Source: Cristatella mucedo (taxonomy: Eukaryota > Bryozoa > Phylactolaemata > Cristatellidae). From it: 64,000 bases of DNA. The stretch is taken from positions 62,001 to 126,000 of the forward strand of contig WPIO01000183.1 in assembly GCA_009760855.2 (NCBI GenBank). The letters are read 5' to 3'. Within the stretch, counting starts at the first letter, position 1, and the number at the start of each line of letters is the position of its first letter. The translations under genes and the position numbers were made by a program. The notes beneath the pieces are model-generated. The model did no database searches. It worked only from the letters and a program-made list of their open reading frames with translations, and was not told the origin of the DNA. Below, one piece after another: positions 23,009-37,252 of this stretch.

Positions 23009-24899
23009 GAAGTCATCGGGCTCAAACAAATCGGGTACTTAATAATCAGACAAAATAACTGCAAACATAATAATTAGGTCCGTGGTAATCAGGTACGTAA
23101 TAATCGGATACGAAATACTTAAAGGTAATAATCGGGCACGTACTAATCGGGCTCGTATTGTTTAAGCAGATAATATTCAGTGACTTGATAATCGGGTATG
23201 TAATAATCAGGCACCTAATACTCGCTGACGAAATAATAGGGGACGTAGTAATCGGGCTTGTATTGATAAGGCACAATATAATCGGTGACGTGATATTCGG
23301 GTATGTAATCATCGGGGACTTGATAATCGTGTACGTAATAATCGAGGACGTAATAATCGGGGACGTACAAATCAAGGACGTGATAAATACGGAAGTAATC
23401 ATCGGGTACGTATAAATCGTGCTCGTAGTAATCGGGTCTGTTAATGTCGAATACGTAACAATCGGGTACGTGACAATGCCTGCGGTTAGAAGGTACTACA
23501 ATAAGATAATAAAAATGTAATAAGACTATGTATGCACCTAAAGGAGGTTTGTTCCACAAAGAAAAGACGCCTGAATGGTTTTGACAGGATGGATAATTTA
23601 TTCGGAACGCCTGCGTTTATAAAAATCTTCTAGCTGTATCACAATGCATTTCATTAGACTATTTACAACACTAAAGGATACATATTTCCAAAAGAAAAGA
23701 CACGTAAATGGTTATAGCAAATAAACAGCTTACTTTGAATGCCTGTGCTTAGTTGATACAAGTACTGAGAAATATATATGCAGTCATTAAGAATATTCAC
23801 AATACTAAAGGAGCTATATTTTCAGAAAACAGGTCGCGTAAATTTTTATAGCTTACAAGATAACTTTCTCGAAACGCCGGCGGTTTGAACGATCGACAAG
23901 TTAGATAATGATGTACTTATTAAGACTAATTTTAACGATAACGAACATACGTTTCCGAAGAAAAGGCGCGTAAATAGTTTTAGGAGGGGATTTACTCGGG
24001 ACACCCGCGTTTGGAAGGTAATACCAGAAAGATAAAAAATTGTTAAATTAGACAATTTATAAGGTAAACGATCCCAAGATGCGCGCGTTGATAAATTTTG
24101 CAGCGGCGATAATTTACGCGGGACGCCTGTGGGTTAAAGGCACTCCTAGTAGGATAATTATTTATTTAGTCGGACTAATTTAAACATTAAATGATACATA
24201 TTTGCCACAGAAAAGACGTTTCAACTGTTTTAGGAGGTAAAAGTACTTATTCGGAACGCCTGTGCTAATAAGGTTGTACCAGTAAGTTTATAAATTACGA
24301 AATGAGACTGTGCATACAACTGAAGGATATATTTTTCCCAAAAAAACACGCGAAAATGGTTTTTCAGGAGATGATAGCTTTATTAAAACGCGGGCACTGT
24401 AAAGATCTACATACGCGATAACGAAGTAATAATTAAGACTAATTATTACACTAAAGGACATATATTTCTAAAAGAAAAAAAAGCGACAACAGTGTCGGCT
24501 GGGGATATAATTTACCCTCAACGCCGGGGCTATAAAGGCTCTACAAGCGGGCTGACGAGTTATTCATTAGGAGAAATAATAACATTAGAGGATGTACGAT
24601 CACGGAGGAATGGACGTGTCAATAGTTTTAGCATGTGAGATAACTTACTCGGAACACCTGTGGTTAGAAGATACTAAAAGTAACATAATGAAAAATTATT
24701 TAGACTCTGTATGCAACAAAAGGATATATATTTCCCAATGAAAAGACGCCAGCTAAAGGCAAATCGAGCAAGATCGATGCCATCCGCAGCACCTACCCGT
24801 AGCATACAGTTATCGCAAAAGATGTTGACAGTCCGCTCCATATAGGGGAAGATGCAAAAAAAAAGTCGTGGTGACGTGCCGCGGCTTTCAGTGCTCGGG
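23009..24899 (+). repeat. Unit U11, 466-bp minisatellite
   Basis: Minisatellite 23009-23474 (about 466 bp, 31 x 15, no aggcct marker), monomers 23475-24744, J 24745-24899. J has the same long A-run and gaagtcatcggg ending as U10. Many substitutions set this unit apart from U1-U9. Confidence 0.86.
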
Positions 24900-26785
24900 G
24901 AAGTCATCGGGCTCGAAAAAATCAGGTACTTAATAATCAGACAAAATGACTGCAAACATAATAATTAGGTCCGTGGTAATCAGGTACGTAATTATCGGAT
25001 ACGAAATACTTAAAGGTAATGATCGGGCTCGTACTAATAGGACTCGTATTGTTTAGGCAGATAATAATCAGTGACGTGATAATCGGGTATTTAATAATCA
25101 GGCACCTAATGATCGCGGATGTAATACTCGGGGACGTAGTAATCGGGCTTGTAATGATAAGGCACAAAATAATCGGTGACGTGATATTCGGGTATGTAAT
25201 CATCGGGCACTTGATAATTGTGTACGTAATAATCGAGGACGTAATAATCGGGGACGTACAAATCAAGGAAGCGATAAATACGGAAGTAATCATCGGGTAC
25301 GTATAAATTGGGCTCGTAATAATCGGGTCTGTTAATGTCGTATACGTAACAATCGGGTACGTAACAATGCCTGCGGTTAGAAGGTACTACAATAAGATAA
25401 TAAAAACCTATTAAGACTATGTGTGCACCTAAAAGAGATTTGTTTCACGAAGAAAAGACGCCTGAATGGTTTTAACGGGATAAATAATTTACTCGGAACG
25501 CCAGCGTTTATAAGAATATTCTAGCTGTATTACGATGCATTTCATTAGACTATTTACAACACTAAAGGATACATATTTCCAGAAAAAATGACGCATCAAT
25601 GGTTATAGCAGGGAAATAGCTTACTCAGAATGCCTGCGCTTATTTAGTACCAGTAGTGAGAAATATATATGCATTCTTTGAGACTGTTTATAATACTAAA
25701 GGAGCTATATTTCCAGAAAAGATGACGCGTAAAAGGTTATAGCTTACAAGATAACTTTCACGAAACGCCGGCGGCTTGAAGGATTGACAAATTGGATAAT
25801 GCAGTACTTATTAAGACTAATTGTTACAATAACGAACATACATTTACGAAAGAAAAGACGCGTAAGTGGTTTTAGGAGGGGATTTACTCGGCAACCGTCG
25901 TATGGAAGGTACTACCAGAAAGATAATAAATTATTAAATGAGACCATTTATAGGGTAAACGATCCCAAGACGCCTGCATTGATAAATTTTGCAGCGGCTA
26001 AAATTTACGCCGCTTGCCTCTGGTTTAAAGGCACTACTAGTAGGATAATTATTGATTTAGTCGGACTAATTCAAACATTAAATGGTACATATTTGCCACG
26101 GAAAAGACGCGTTAACTGTTTTAGGCGATAAAAGTACTTATTCGGAACGCCTGCGCTTATAAGGTTGTACCAGTAAGATTATAAAATACGAAATAAGACT
26201 ATGTATGCAACTTGAGGACATATATTTCCCGAAAAAACACGCTAAAATGTTTATACAGGTGATGACAGTTGTATCGAAAGGCTGGCGCTGTGAAGATCTA
26301 CCGACGGGAAAACGAAGTATTTATTATGACTAATTATTGCACTAGTGAATATAAATTTCTAAAAGAAAAAAAGCAAAAAGAATGTCGGCTGGTGATATAA
26401 TGTACCCGCAACGCCAGGGCTTTAAAGGCACTACAAGCGGGTTGACGAGTTATTCATCAGGAAAATAATAACAACAGAGCATATCCGTTCACGGAGAAAA
26501 AGACGCGTCAATGGTTTTAGCATGTGAGATAACTTACTCAGAACGTCTGCGGATAAAAGATACTACAAGTAAGATAATAAATATTTATTGAGACTATGTA
26601 TGCAACAAAAGGATATACGTTTCCCAAAGAAAAGAAGCCAGCTAAAGGCAAATCGAGCAAGATCGATGCCATCCGCAGCAGCTACCCGTAGCATACAGTT
26701 ATCGCAAAAGATGTTGACAGTCCGCTCCATATAGGGGAAGATGCAAATAAGTCGTGGAGACTTGCCGTTGCTTTCAGTGCTCAGG
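24900..26785 (+). repeat. Unit U12, 466-bp minisatellite
   Basis: Minisatellite 24900-25365 (about 466 bp, no aggcct marker), monomers 25366-26633, J 26634-26785. The minisatellite is a close relative of that of U11. J is back to the ordinary 152-bp type, so the two parts of this unit have different closest relatives. Confidence 0.86.
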
Positions 26786-29542
26786 GACGTCATCAGGCTC
26801 GAAATAATCGGGTACGTAATAATCTGACAAAATAACTGCAAACGTAATAATTAGGTCCGTGGTAATCAGGTACGTAATAATCGGATACGAAATACTTAAA
26901 GGTAATAATCGGGCACGTACTAATCGGGCTCGTATTGTTTTGGCAGATAATAATTGGTGACGTGATAATCGGGTATGAAGTAATAGAGCAACTATATATC
27001 GGTGACGTAATAGTACAAGACGTAATATTCGGTGACGAAAAAATAAGGGAAATAAAAGTTGGCCTCATAATAATCGGGCTGATAATAATGCGTGACGTGA
27101 TAATCGGGTATGTAATAATCAGGCACCTAATAATCGCGGACGTAATAATCGGGGACGTTGTAATAGGGCACATAATAATCGGTGACGTGATAATCGGGTA
27201 AGTGATAATCGGGCACTTGATACTCGTGTACGTAATAATCGAGGACGTAATAATCGGAGACGTAGTAATCAAGGACGTGATAAATAGGGAAGTAATCATC
27301 GGGTACGTCTAAATCGGGCTTGTAATAATCGGGTCTGTTAATATCGTGTACGTAACAATCGGGTACGTAACAATGCCTGCCGTTAGAAGGAACTACAAGT
27401 AAGATAATAAAAATTTATTGAGACTATGTATACACCTAAAGGAGATTTTTTTCCCAAAGAAAAGACGCCTGAATGGTTTTAACGGGAAAGATAATTTACT
27501 CGGAACGCCGGCGTTTATAAAAACGTTCTAGCTGCATCACAATGCATTTCAGTAGACTATTTACAACACTAAAGGATACATATTTCCAGAAGAAAAGACG
27601 CGTAAATGGTTATAGGAGGGAAATAGCTTACTCGGAATGCCTGTGCTTGGTTGGTACAAGTAGTGAGATATATATGCATTCATTAAGACTATTTATAATA
27701 CTAAAGGAGCTATATTTCCAGAAGGGAGGACGCGTAAATGGTTATAGCTTACAAGGTAACATTTTTGAAACGCCGGCGGCTTGAAAGGTCGACAAGTTGG
27801 ATAATGCAGTACTTATTAGGGCTAATAGAAACAATAACGAACATACGTTTCGGAAAGAACAGACGCGTAAACGGTTTTAGAAGGGGATTTACTCGGGACA
27901 CCCGCGTTTGGAAGGTATTACCAGAAACATAATAATTTGTTAAATGAGACTTATTTAAGGCTAACGATCCCGAGACGTGTGCGTTGATAAATTTTGCGGC
28001 GGCGATAATTTACGCGGGACGCCTGTGGTTTAAGGCACTACTAGAAGGATAGTTATTGATTTTGTTAGGTTAATTCTAACATTATTGATACATGATTGCT
28101 ACAGAAAAGACGTGTAAACCGTTATAGGCGATAAAAGTATTTATTCGGAACGCCTGTGCTTGGAAGGTTGTACCAGTAAGGATATAAATTACGAAATAGG
28201 GCTATGCATGCAACATATGGATATATATTTCCCGAAGAAAACAAGCGAAAATGTTTATACAGGACATTGCAGCTTTTTCGAAACGCTGGCGCTGTGAAGA
28301 TCGACCAACGGAAAAACGAAGTATTTATTAAGACTAATTACTGCACTAGAGGATATATATTTCTAAAAGAAAAAAAGCGAAAACAATTTCGGCTTGGGAT
28401 TTAATGTAGTGAGAAATATATATGCATTCATTGAGACTATTTATAATACTAAAGCAGCTATATTTCCAGGAAAGAGGACGCGTAAATGGTTATAGCTTAC
28501 GAGATAACTTTTTCGAAACGCCGGCGGCTTGAAGGATCGACAAGTTGGATAATGCAGTACTTATTAGGGCTAATGGTAACGATAACAAACATATATTTCC
28601 GAAAGAAAAGACGCGTAAACGGTTTTAGGAAGGGATTTACTCGGCTCACTCGCATTTGGAAGTTACTATGAGAAAGATAACAAATTGTTAAATGAAACTA
28701 TTTATAGGGTAAACGATCCCAAGACGCGCACGTTGATGAATTTTGCAACGGCGCTAATTTATGCGGGACGCCTGTGGTTTAATGGCAGTACTAGTAGGAT
28801 AATTATTGATTTAGTCGGACTAACTTAACCATTAAATGATACATATTTGCCACGGAAAAAACGTGTAAACTGTTTTAGGTGATAAAAGTACTTATTCGGA
28901 ACGCCATCGCTTAGAAGGTTGTACCAGTAAGATTATAAATTACGAAACGAGACCGCGTATACAACTGAAGGATAAATATTTCCCAAAAAAAGACGCGAAA
29001 TTGGTTATTCAGGAGATGACAGTTTATCGAAACGCTGGCGCTGTGAAGGTCTACCAACGGGAAAACGAAACATTAATAACGACTAATTATTGCACTAGAC
29101 GATATATATTTCTTAAGGGAAAAAAAGCCAAAACAATGTGGGCTAGGAATATAATTTACCCGCAACGCCGAAGCTTTAAAGGCTATACAAATGGGCTGAC
29201 GAGATATTCATTAGGAGAAATAAAAACATTAGAGGATATACGATCAAGGATGAATTAGACATGTCAATAGTTTGAGCATGTGAGATAACTTACTCCCAAC
29301 GCCGGCGGTTAGAACATACTACAAGTAAGATAATAAAAAATTTATGGAGACTATGTATACAACAAATGGAAATATATTTCCCATAGAAAAGACGACAGCT
29401 TATGGCGAATCGAGCAAGATCGATGCCATCTGCAGCAGCTACCCGTAGCATACAGTTATCGCAAAAGATGTTGGCAGTCCGCTCCAGAGAGTGGAAGGTT
29501 CAAATAAGTCGTCAAGGCTTGCTGTGTCTTTCAGTGCTCCGG
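26786..29542 (+). repeat. Unit U13, extra run of monomers
   Basis: Minisatellite 26786-27371 (about 586 bp), monomers 27372-29390 (about 2,019 bp), J 29391-29542. The first run goes M1 to M9 and stops near 28408. A second run restarts inside M3 and continues to M10. About 750 bp is therefore present twice in diverged form. The join is out of register with the monomer. Confidence 0.85.
28400..28415. other. Out-of-register junction M9 to M3
   Basis: M9 (ggcttgggatttaatgta) passes directly into M3 (gtgagaaatatatatgc). The join skips about 28 bp of monomer phase. Both sides share the three bases gta at 28406-28408. This fits end joining at microhomology more than aligned exchange. Confidence 0.8.
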
Positions 29543-31566
29543 GACGTCATCGGGCTCGAAATAATCGGGTACGTAATAATCAGATGAAATAACTGCAAAC
29601 GTAATAATTAGGTGCGTGGTAATCAGGTACGTAATAATTGGATACGAAATGCTTAAAGGTAATAATCGGGCACGTACTAATCGGGCTCGTATTGTTTGGG
29701 CAGATAATAAGTAGTGACCCGATTATCCAGTATGAAGTAATAGAGCACCTAATTATCGGTGACGTAATCATAGAAGACGTAATAATCAGTGACGAAGAAA
29801 TCACTGAAATTGAATTAGGCCTCATAATAATCGGGCAGATAATAATCAGAGACGAGATAGTCGGGTATGTGATAATCAAGCACCTAATAATCGCAGACGT
29901 AATAATCGGGGACGTAGTAATTGGGCCTGTATTGATCGGGCACATAATAATCAGTTAAGTGATAATCGGGTATGTAATAATCGGGCACTTGATAATCGGG
30001 TACGTAATAATCGAGGACGTAATAATCGCGGACGTTATAATCAAGGACGTAATAAACAGGGAAGTAATCATCGCCTACGTATGAATCAGGCTCGTAATAA
30101 TCGGGTCTCTTAATATCGGGTACATAACAATCGCATACGTAGCAATGCCTGCGGTTAGAATGTAGTACAAGTAAGATAATAAAACTTTATTAAGACTATG
30201 TATACGCCTAAAGGAGATTTGTTTCCCAAAGAAAAGACGCCTGAATGGTTTTAGCGGGAAATATAATTTCCTCTGAACTCCGGCGTTTATAAGAATGTTC
30301 TAGCTGCATCACAATGCATTTCATTAGACTATATATAACAGTAAAGGATTTATATTTTCAGAAGGAAAGACTGGTAAATGGTTATAGCAGTGAAATAGCT
30401 TACTCGGAATGCCTGCACCTGTTTGGTACAAGTAGTGAGAAATATATATGCATTAATTGAGACTATTTATCACACTAAAGGAGCTAAATTTCCAGGAAAG
30501 AGGACGCGTAAATGGTTATGGCTTAGAAGATAACTTACTCGAAACGCTGGCGGCTTGAAGGATCGACAATTTGGATAATGCGGTACTTATTAAGACTAAT
30601 TGTAACAATAACGAACATACGTTTCTGAAAGAAAAGACGCGTAAATGGTTTTAGGAGAGGCTTTACTCGGGACTCCCGCGTTTGGAAGGTACTACCAGAA
30701 AGATAATAAATCGTCAAATGAGACTATTTATAGGGTAAACGATCCCAGACGCGTTGATAAATTTTGCAGAGGCGATAATTTACGCGTGACGCCTGTGGTT
30801 TACCGGCACTTCTAGTAGGATGATTATTGATTTAGTGAGACTAATTTAAACAATAAATGATACATATTTGCCACAGAAAAGACGGGTAAACTGATTTAGG
30901 AGATAAAAACTACTTTTTTCGGAACGCCTGCGCTTACAAGGTTGTACCCGTAAGATTATAAATTACGAAACGAGACTATGTATACGACTGCAGGATATAT
31001 ATTTCTCAAAAAAGACGCGAAAATGGTTATATGGGAGATGATAGGTTTATCGAAACGCTGGTGCTGTGAGGATCTACCAACGGGAAAACGAAGTATTTAT
31101 TAAGACTAATTATTGCATTAAAGGATATATATTTCTAAAAGAAAGAAAAGAAAAAAACAATGTCGGCTGGAGATATTATTTACCCACAACTCCGGGGCTT
31201 TAAAGGCTCTAAACGTGGGCTGACATGGTAATCATTAGGACAAATAATAATATATGAGAGGATATTCCTTCATGGGGAAAAAACTTGTTAATGGTTTTAG
31301 CATGTGAGATAACTTACTGGGAACCCCTGCGGTTAGAACATACTACGCGTAAGATAATAAACATTTATTGACACTATGTATACAACACAAGGATATATAT
31401 TTCCCAAAGAAAAGACACCAGCTAAAGGCAAATCTAGCAAGATCAATGCAATCCGCAGCTGCTACCCCCTAGCATACAGTTATCGCAAAAGATGTTGACA
31501 GTCTGCTTGAGAAAGGGGAAGATGCAAATAAGTCGTGGAGTCTTGCCGTTGCTTTCAGTGCTCGGT
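29543..31566 (+). repeat. Unit U14, first unit of duplication copy A1
   Basis: Minisatellite 29543-30143 (about 601 bp), monomers 30144-31413, J 31414-31566. It matches U18 about 7,710 bp downstream almost base for base. J ends in a derived form (ggtgacttcatcgggc). Confidence 0.86.
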
Positions 31567-33363
31567 GACTTCATCGGGCTCGAATATTCGGGTACGTAAT
31601 AATCAGACAAAATAACTGCACACGTAATAATTAGGTCAGTGGTAATCAGGTACGTAATAATCGGATACTAAATACTTAAAGGTAATAATCGGGCACGTAC
31701 TAATCGGGCTCGTATTGTTTGGGCAGATAATATTTGGTGACGTGATTATCGGGTATTAAGTAACAGAGCACCTAATAATCGGTGTCGCAATAATAGAAGA
31801 CGAAATGGCGATAATTTACGCGGGACACCTGTGGCTTAAAGGCACTACAAGTAGGATAATATTTGATTTAGTGAGACTAATTCTAACATTAAAGGATACA
31901 TATTTGCCGCTGAAAAGACGTGTAAACTGTTTTAGGAGATACAAGTATTATTCGGAACGCCTGCGCTTAGAAGGTTGTACCAGTAAGATTATAAATTACG
32001 AAATGAGACTAAGTAAAAAACTGAAGGATAAATATTTCCCAAAAAAGACGCGAAAATGGTTATACAGGACATGATAGCTTTATCAAAACACTGACGCTGT
32101 GAAGATCTACCAACGGGAAAACGAAGTATTAATTACGACTAATTGTTGCACTAGACGATACATATTTCTAAACGAAAAAAGCGAAAACAATGTCGGCCGT
32201 GGATATAATTTACCCGCGACGCCGGTGCTTTGAAGGCTCTACAAGCGGGCTGACGAGTTATTCATCAGGAAAAATAATAACATTCGAGGATATACGATCA
32301 CAGAGGAATAGACCTGTAAATAGTTTTAGCATGTGATATAACTTACTCGGAACACCTGTGGTTAGAAGATACTACAAGTAAGATAATGAAAATTTATTGA
32401 GACTCTGTAAACAACAAAAGGATATATATTTCGCAAGGAAAGGTCGCCAGCTGAAGTCAAATCGAGCAAGATCGATGCAATCCACATCGATACAATCGAA
32501 ACGAAATGTTAAATGAGACGATTTATAGGGTAAACGCTCACGAGACGGGCGCGTGGATAAATTTCGCAGAGGCGATAATTTACGCGGGACGCCTGTGGTT
32601 TAAAGGCACTACTATTTGGATAATTATTGATTTAGTGAGACTAATTCTAACATCAACTGATACATATTTGCCACGGTAAAGACGTTAAACTGTTTTAGGC
32701 TATACAAGTACTTATTCGGAACGCCTCCGCTTAGATGGTTGTACCAATAAGATTATAAATTACGAAATGAGGCTATGTATACAACTGAAGGATAAAGATT
32801 TTACAAAAAAAAGACGCGAAAATAGGTATACAGATGATGGTAGCTTTATCGAAACGCTCGCACTGTGAAGATCTATCAAGGGGAAAACGAAGTATTTATT
32901 AAGACTAATTATTGCACTAGAGGATATATATTTCTACAAGAAAAAAAGCGAAAACAATTTCGGCTGAAGATATAATGTACCCGCAACGCCGGGGCTTTAA
33001 AGGCTTTACAAGTGGGCTGACGAGTTATTCTTTAGGACAAATAATAGCATTAGAAAATATACGTTCACGGAGAAAAAAAGACGCGTCAATAGTTTTAGCA
33101 TGTGGGATAACTTACTCGGAACGCCTGCGGTTAACAGATACTACAAGTAAGATAATAAATATTTATTGAGACTATGTATAGAACAAAAGGATATATATTT
33201 CCCAAAGAAAATACGCCAGCTAAAGGCAAATCGAGCAAGATTGATGCCATCAGCAGCAGCTACCCGTAGCATACGGTTATCGCAAAAGAAGTTGACAGTC
33301 CGCTCCAGATAGGGGAAGATGCAAACAAGTCGTGGAGATTTGCCGTTGCTTTCAGTGCCCGGG
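31567..33363 (+). repeat. Unit U15, rearranged composite unit
   Basis: Minisatellite 31567 to about 31804 (238 bp) breaks off and joins the middle of M6. M6-M10 follow, then only the first 40 or so bases of a J (32443-32484), then the tail of M5 near 32500. A second run of M6-M10 leads to a complete J at 33212-33363. It reads as two truncated units fused. The same structure is present in U19. Confidence 0.85.
31800..31812. other. Minisatellite-to-M6 junction
   Basis: The minisatellite word agaagacga runs straight into M6 (ggcgataatttacg). The rest of the minisatellite, M1-M5 and the head of M6 are absent at this point. The same join occurs near 39509-39521 in the duplicated copy. Confidence 0.82.
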
Positions 33364-35241
33364 GACGTCATCGGGCTCGAAATAATCGGGTACGTAATAA
33401 TCAGACAAAATAACTGCAAACGTAATACGTAGGGCCGTGGTAATCAGGAACGTAATAATCGGATACGAAATACTTAAAGGTAATAATCGGGCATGTACTA
33501 ATCGGGCTCGTATTGTTTGGGCAGATAATAATCAGTGACGTGATATTCAGGTATGAAAAAATCAGGCACCTAATAATCGCGGACGTAATAATCGGGGACG
33601 TTGTAATCGGGCTTGTATTAATCGGGCACATAATAACCGGTGACGTGATAATCGGGTATGTAATAATCGGGCACTTGATAATCGGGTACGTAATAATCGA
33701 GGACGTAGTAAGCGGGGACGTAATAATCAAGGACGTGATAAACAGGGAAGTAATCATTGGTTCGTATAAATCGGGCTCGTAATAAGTGGGTCTGTTAATA
33801 CCGTGTACGTAGCAATCGGGTATGTAAAAATGCCTGTGGTTAGAAGGTACTACAAGTAAATAATAAAAACTTATCTAGACTATGAATACACCTAAAGGAG
33901 ATTTGTTTCCCAAAAAAAAGACGCCTCAATGGTTTTAGCGGGGAGGATAATTTACTCGGAACGCCGGCGTTTGTAAGAATGTTCTAGCTGCATCACAATG
34001 CACCTTAATAAACTATTTACAACACTAAAGGATATATATTTCCAGAGGAAAAGAGACGTAAATGGTTATAGCAGGGAAATAGCTTACTCGGAATGCCTGT
34101 GCTTGATAGGTACATGTAGTGAGAAATATATGTGCAATCGTTGAGAGTATTTATATTACTAAATGAGCTATATTTCCAGAAAAGAAGACGCGTAAATAGT
34201 TATAACTTAGAAGATAACTTAGTCAAAACCCGGCGGCTAGAAGGATCGACAAGTTAGATAATGCAGTACTTATTAAGAATAATCGTAACATACGTTTGCG
34301 AAAGAAAAGACGCGTAACTGGTTTTAGGAGATTATTTACTCGGGCTACCTGCGTTTGAAAGGTACAACCAGAAAGACAATAAATTGTCAAATGAGACTAT
34401 TTATAGGGTAAACGATCCCGAGACGCGCGCGTTGATAAACTTTGCAGAGGCAATAATTTACCCGGGACGCCTGTGGTTTAATGGCACTACTAGTAGGATA
34501 ATTATAATTTCAGTAAGACTAATTCTAACTTTAAATGATACATAATTGCCTTAGAAAAGACGTGTAAATTGTTTTAGGAGGAAAAGTGCTTTTTTCGGAA
34601 CGCCTGCGCTTAGAAGGTTGTACCAGTAAGATTATAAATTACGAAACGAAACTATGTATACGACTGAAGGATATATATTTCCCAAAAAAAAGACGCGAAA
34701 ATGGTTATACTAGAGATGATAGGTTTATCGAAACGCTGGCACTGTGAAGATCGACCAACGGGAAAACGTAGCATTTATATTGACTAATTATTGCACTAAA
34801 GGATATATATTTCCAACAGAAAAAAAAGCGAAAAAAATGTCGGCTGGGGATATAATTCACCCGCACCTCCAGGTCTTTAAAGGGTCTACGAGCTGGCTGA
34901 CCAGGTAATCATTAGGACGAATGATAACATTAGAGGATATATGTTCACAGGGGAAAAGACGCGTCAATGGTTTTAGCATGTGAGTTAACTTACTCGGAAT
35001 GCCAGCGGTTAGAAGATACTACAAGTACGATAATAAAATTTATTGAGACTATGTATACAACAAAAGGATATATATTCCCGAAGAAAAAAGACGCCAGCTA
35101 AAGGCAAATCGAGCAAGATCGATGCCATCCGCAGCAGCTACCCGTAGCATACAGTTATCGCAAAAGATGTTGACAGTCCGCTCCAGAAAGGGGAAGGTGC
35201 AAATAAGTCGTGGAGACTTGCCGTTGCTTTCAGTGCCCGGG
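33364..35241 (+). repeat. Unit U16, 465-bp minisatellite
   Basis: Minisatellite 33364-33828 (465 bp, no aggcct marker), monomers 33829-35089, J 35090-35241. The duplicate in U20 is nearly identical. The few differences I noticed are mainly single-base length changes in runs of one base. Confidence 0.86.
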
Positions 35242-37252
35242 GACGTCATCGGGCTCGAATTAATCGGGTACGTAATGATCAGACAAAGTAACTGCACGCG
35301 TAATAAATAGGTCCGACGTAATCAGGTACGTACTAATCGGATGCGAAATATTTAAAGGTAATAATCGGGCACGTACTAATCGGGCTCGTATTGTTTGGGC
35401 AGATAATAATTGGTGACGTGATAATCGGGTATGAAGTAATAGAGCACTTAATAATCGGTGACGCAACAATAGAAGACGTAATAATCGGTGATGAAAAAAT
35501 AAGGGAACTAAAAGTAGGCTTCATAATAATCGGGCATATAATAATCAGTGACGTGATATTCGGGCATGTAATATTCAGGCACCCAATAATCGCTTACGTA
35601 ATAATCTTGGACGTAGTAATCGGGCTTGTAGTGATCGGGCACATAACAATAGGTGACGTGATAATCGGGTATGTAATAATCGGGCACTTGATAATCGTGT
35701 ACGTAATTATCGAGGACGTAATAATCGGGGACGTAATAATCAACTGCGTGAGAAAGAGGGAAGTAATCATCGGGTACCAATAATCGGGCTCGTAACAATC
35801 GGGTCTGTTACTATCGGTTACGTAACAATCGGGTACGTAACAATCCCTGCAGTTAGAAGGTACTACAAGTAAGATCATAAAAATGTATTGAGGCCATGTA
35901 TACAACTAAAGGATATTTATTTCCCACAGAAAAGATGCCCGAATAGTTTTAGCGGGAAAGATAATTTACTCGGAACGCTGGCGTTTTTAAGATTCTTCTA
36001 GCTGCATTACAATGCATTTCATTAGACTAACTAAAACACTAAAGGATACATGTTTCAAGAGGAAAAGACGCGTAAAAGGTTATAGCAGGGAAATAGCTTA
36101 CTCGGAATGCCTGTGCTTGGTTGGTACAAGTAGTGAGAAATATATGTGCATTCGTCGAGAGTATTTATAATACTTAATGAGCTATATTTCCAGAAAAAAG
36201 GACGCGTAGATAGTTATAGCTTACAAGATAACTTACTCAAAACCCGGCGGCTAGAAGGATCGACAAGTTAGATAATGCAGTACTTATTAAGAATAATCGT
36301 AACATACGTTTGCGAAAGAAAAGAAGCATAAATGGTTTCAGGAGATAATTTACTCGGGATACCCGCGTTTGAAAGGTACAACCAGAAAGACAATAAATTG
36401 TCAAATGAGACTAGTTATAGGGTAAACGATCCCGAGACGTGCGCGTTGATGAATTTTGCAACGGCGCTAATTTATGCGGGACGCCTGTGGTTTAATGGCA
36501 GTACTAGTAGGATAATTATTGATTTAGTCGGACTAACTTAACCATTAAATGATACATATTTGCCACGGAAAAAACGTGTAAACTGTTTTAGGTGATAAAA
36601 GTACTTATTCGGAACGCCATCGCTTAGAAGGTTGTACCAGTAAGATTATAAATTACGAAACGAGACCGCGTATACAACTGAAGGATAAATATTTCCCAAA
36701 AAAAGACGCGAAATTGGTTATTCAGGAGATGACAGTTTATCGAAACGCTGGCGCTGTGAAGGTCTACCAACGGGAAAACGAAACATTAATAACGACTAAT
36801 TATTGCACTAGACGATATATATTTCTTAAGGGAAAAAAGCCAAAACAATGTGGGCTGGGAATATAATTTACCCGCAACGCCGAAGCTTTAAAGGCTATAC
36901 AAATGGGCTGACGAGATATTCATTAGGAGAAATAAAAACATTAGAGGATATACGATCAAGGATGAATAGACATGTCAATAGTTTGAGCATGTGAGATAAC
37001 TTACTCCCAACGCCGGCGGTTAGAACATACTACAAGTAAGATAATAAAAATTTATGGAGACTATGTATACAACAAATGGAAATATATTTCCCATAGAAAA
37101 GACGACAGCTTATGGCGAATCGAGCAAGATCGATGCCATCTGCAGCAGCTACCCGTAGCATACAGTTATCGCAAAAGATGTTGGCAGTCCGCTCCAGAGA
37201 GTGGAAGGTTCAAATAAGTCGTCAAGGCTTGCTGTGTCTTTCAGTGCTCCGG
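35242..37252 (+). repeat. Unit U17, spans the A1/A2 boundary
   Basis: Minisatellite 35242-35841 (600 bp, 40 x 15), monomers 35842-37100, J 37101-37252. The duplication boundary falls in M6 at about 36444, so M1-M5 belong to copy A1, and M7-M10 and J to copy A2. The J therefore matches that of U13 and not that of U16. Confidence 0.86.

Larger units (their letters stand above)
28731..36443 (+). repeat. Four-unit tandem duplication, copy A1 (about 7.7 kb)
   Basis: From cgttgatgaattttgcaacgg at 28731 the sequence runs in parallel with that from 36444. The offset drifts only from 7,713 to 7,706 over the copy, because of single-base indels, several in runs of A, T or C. It carries the tail of U13 and all of U14, U15, U16 and part of U17. 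Confidence 0.93.

Noticed and set aside
27600-27760. Telomere-like ttagg words (ttttaggagg)
   Set aside because: They occur once per monomer at fixed positions and never in tandem.
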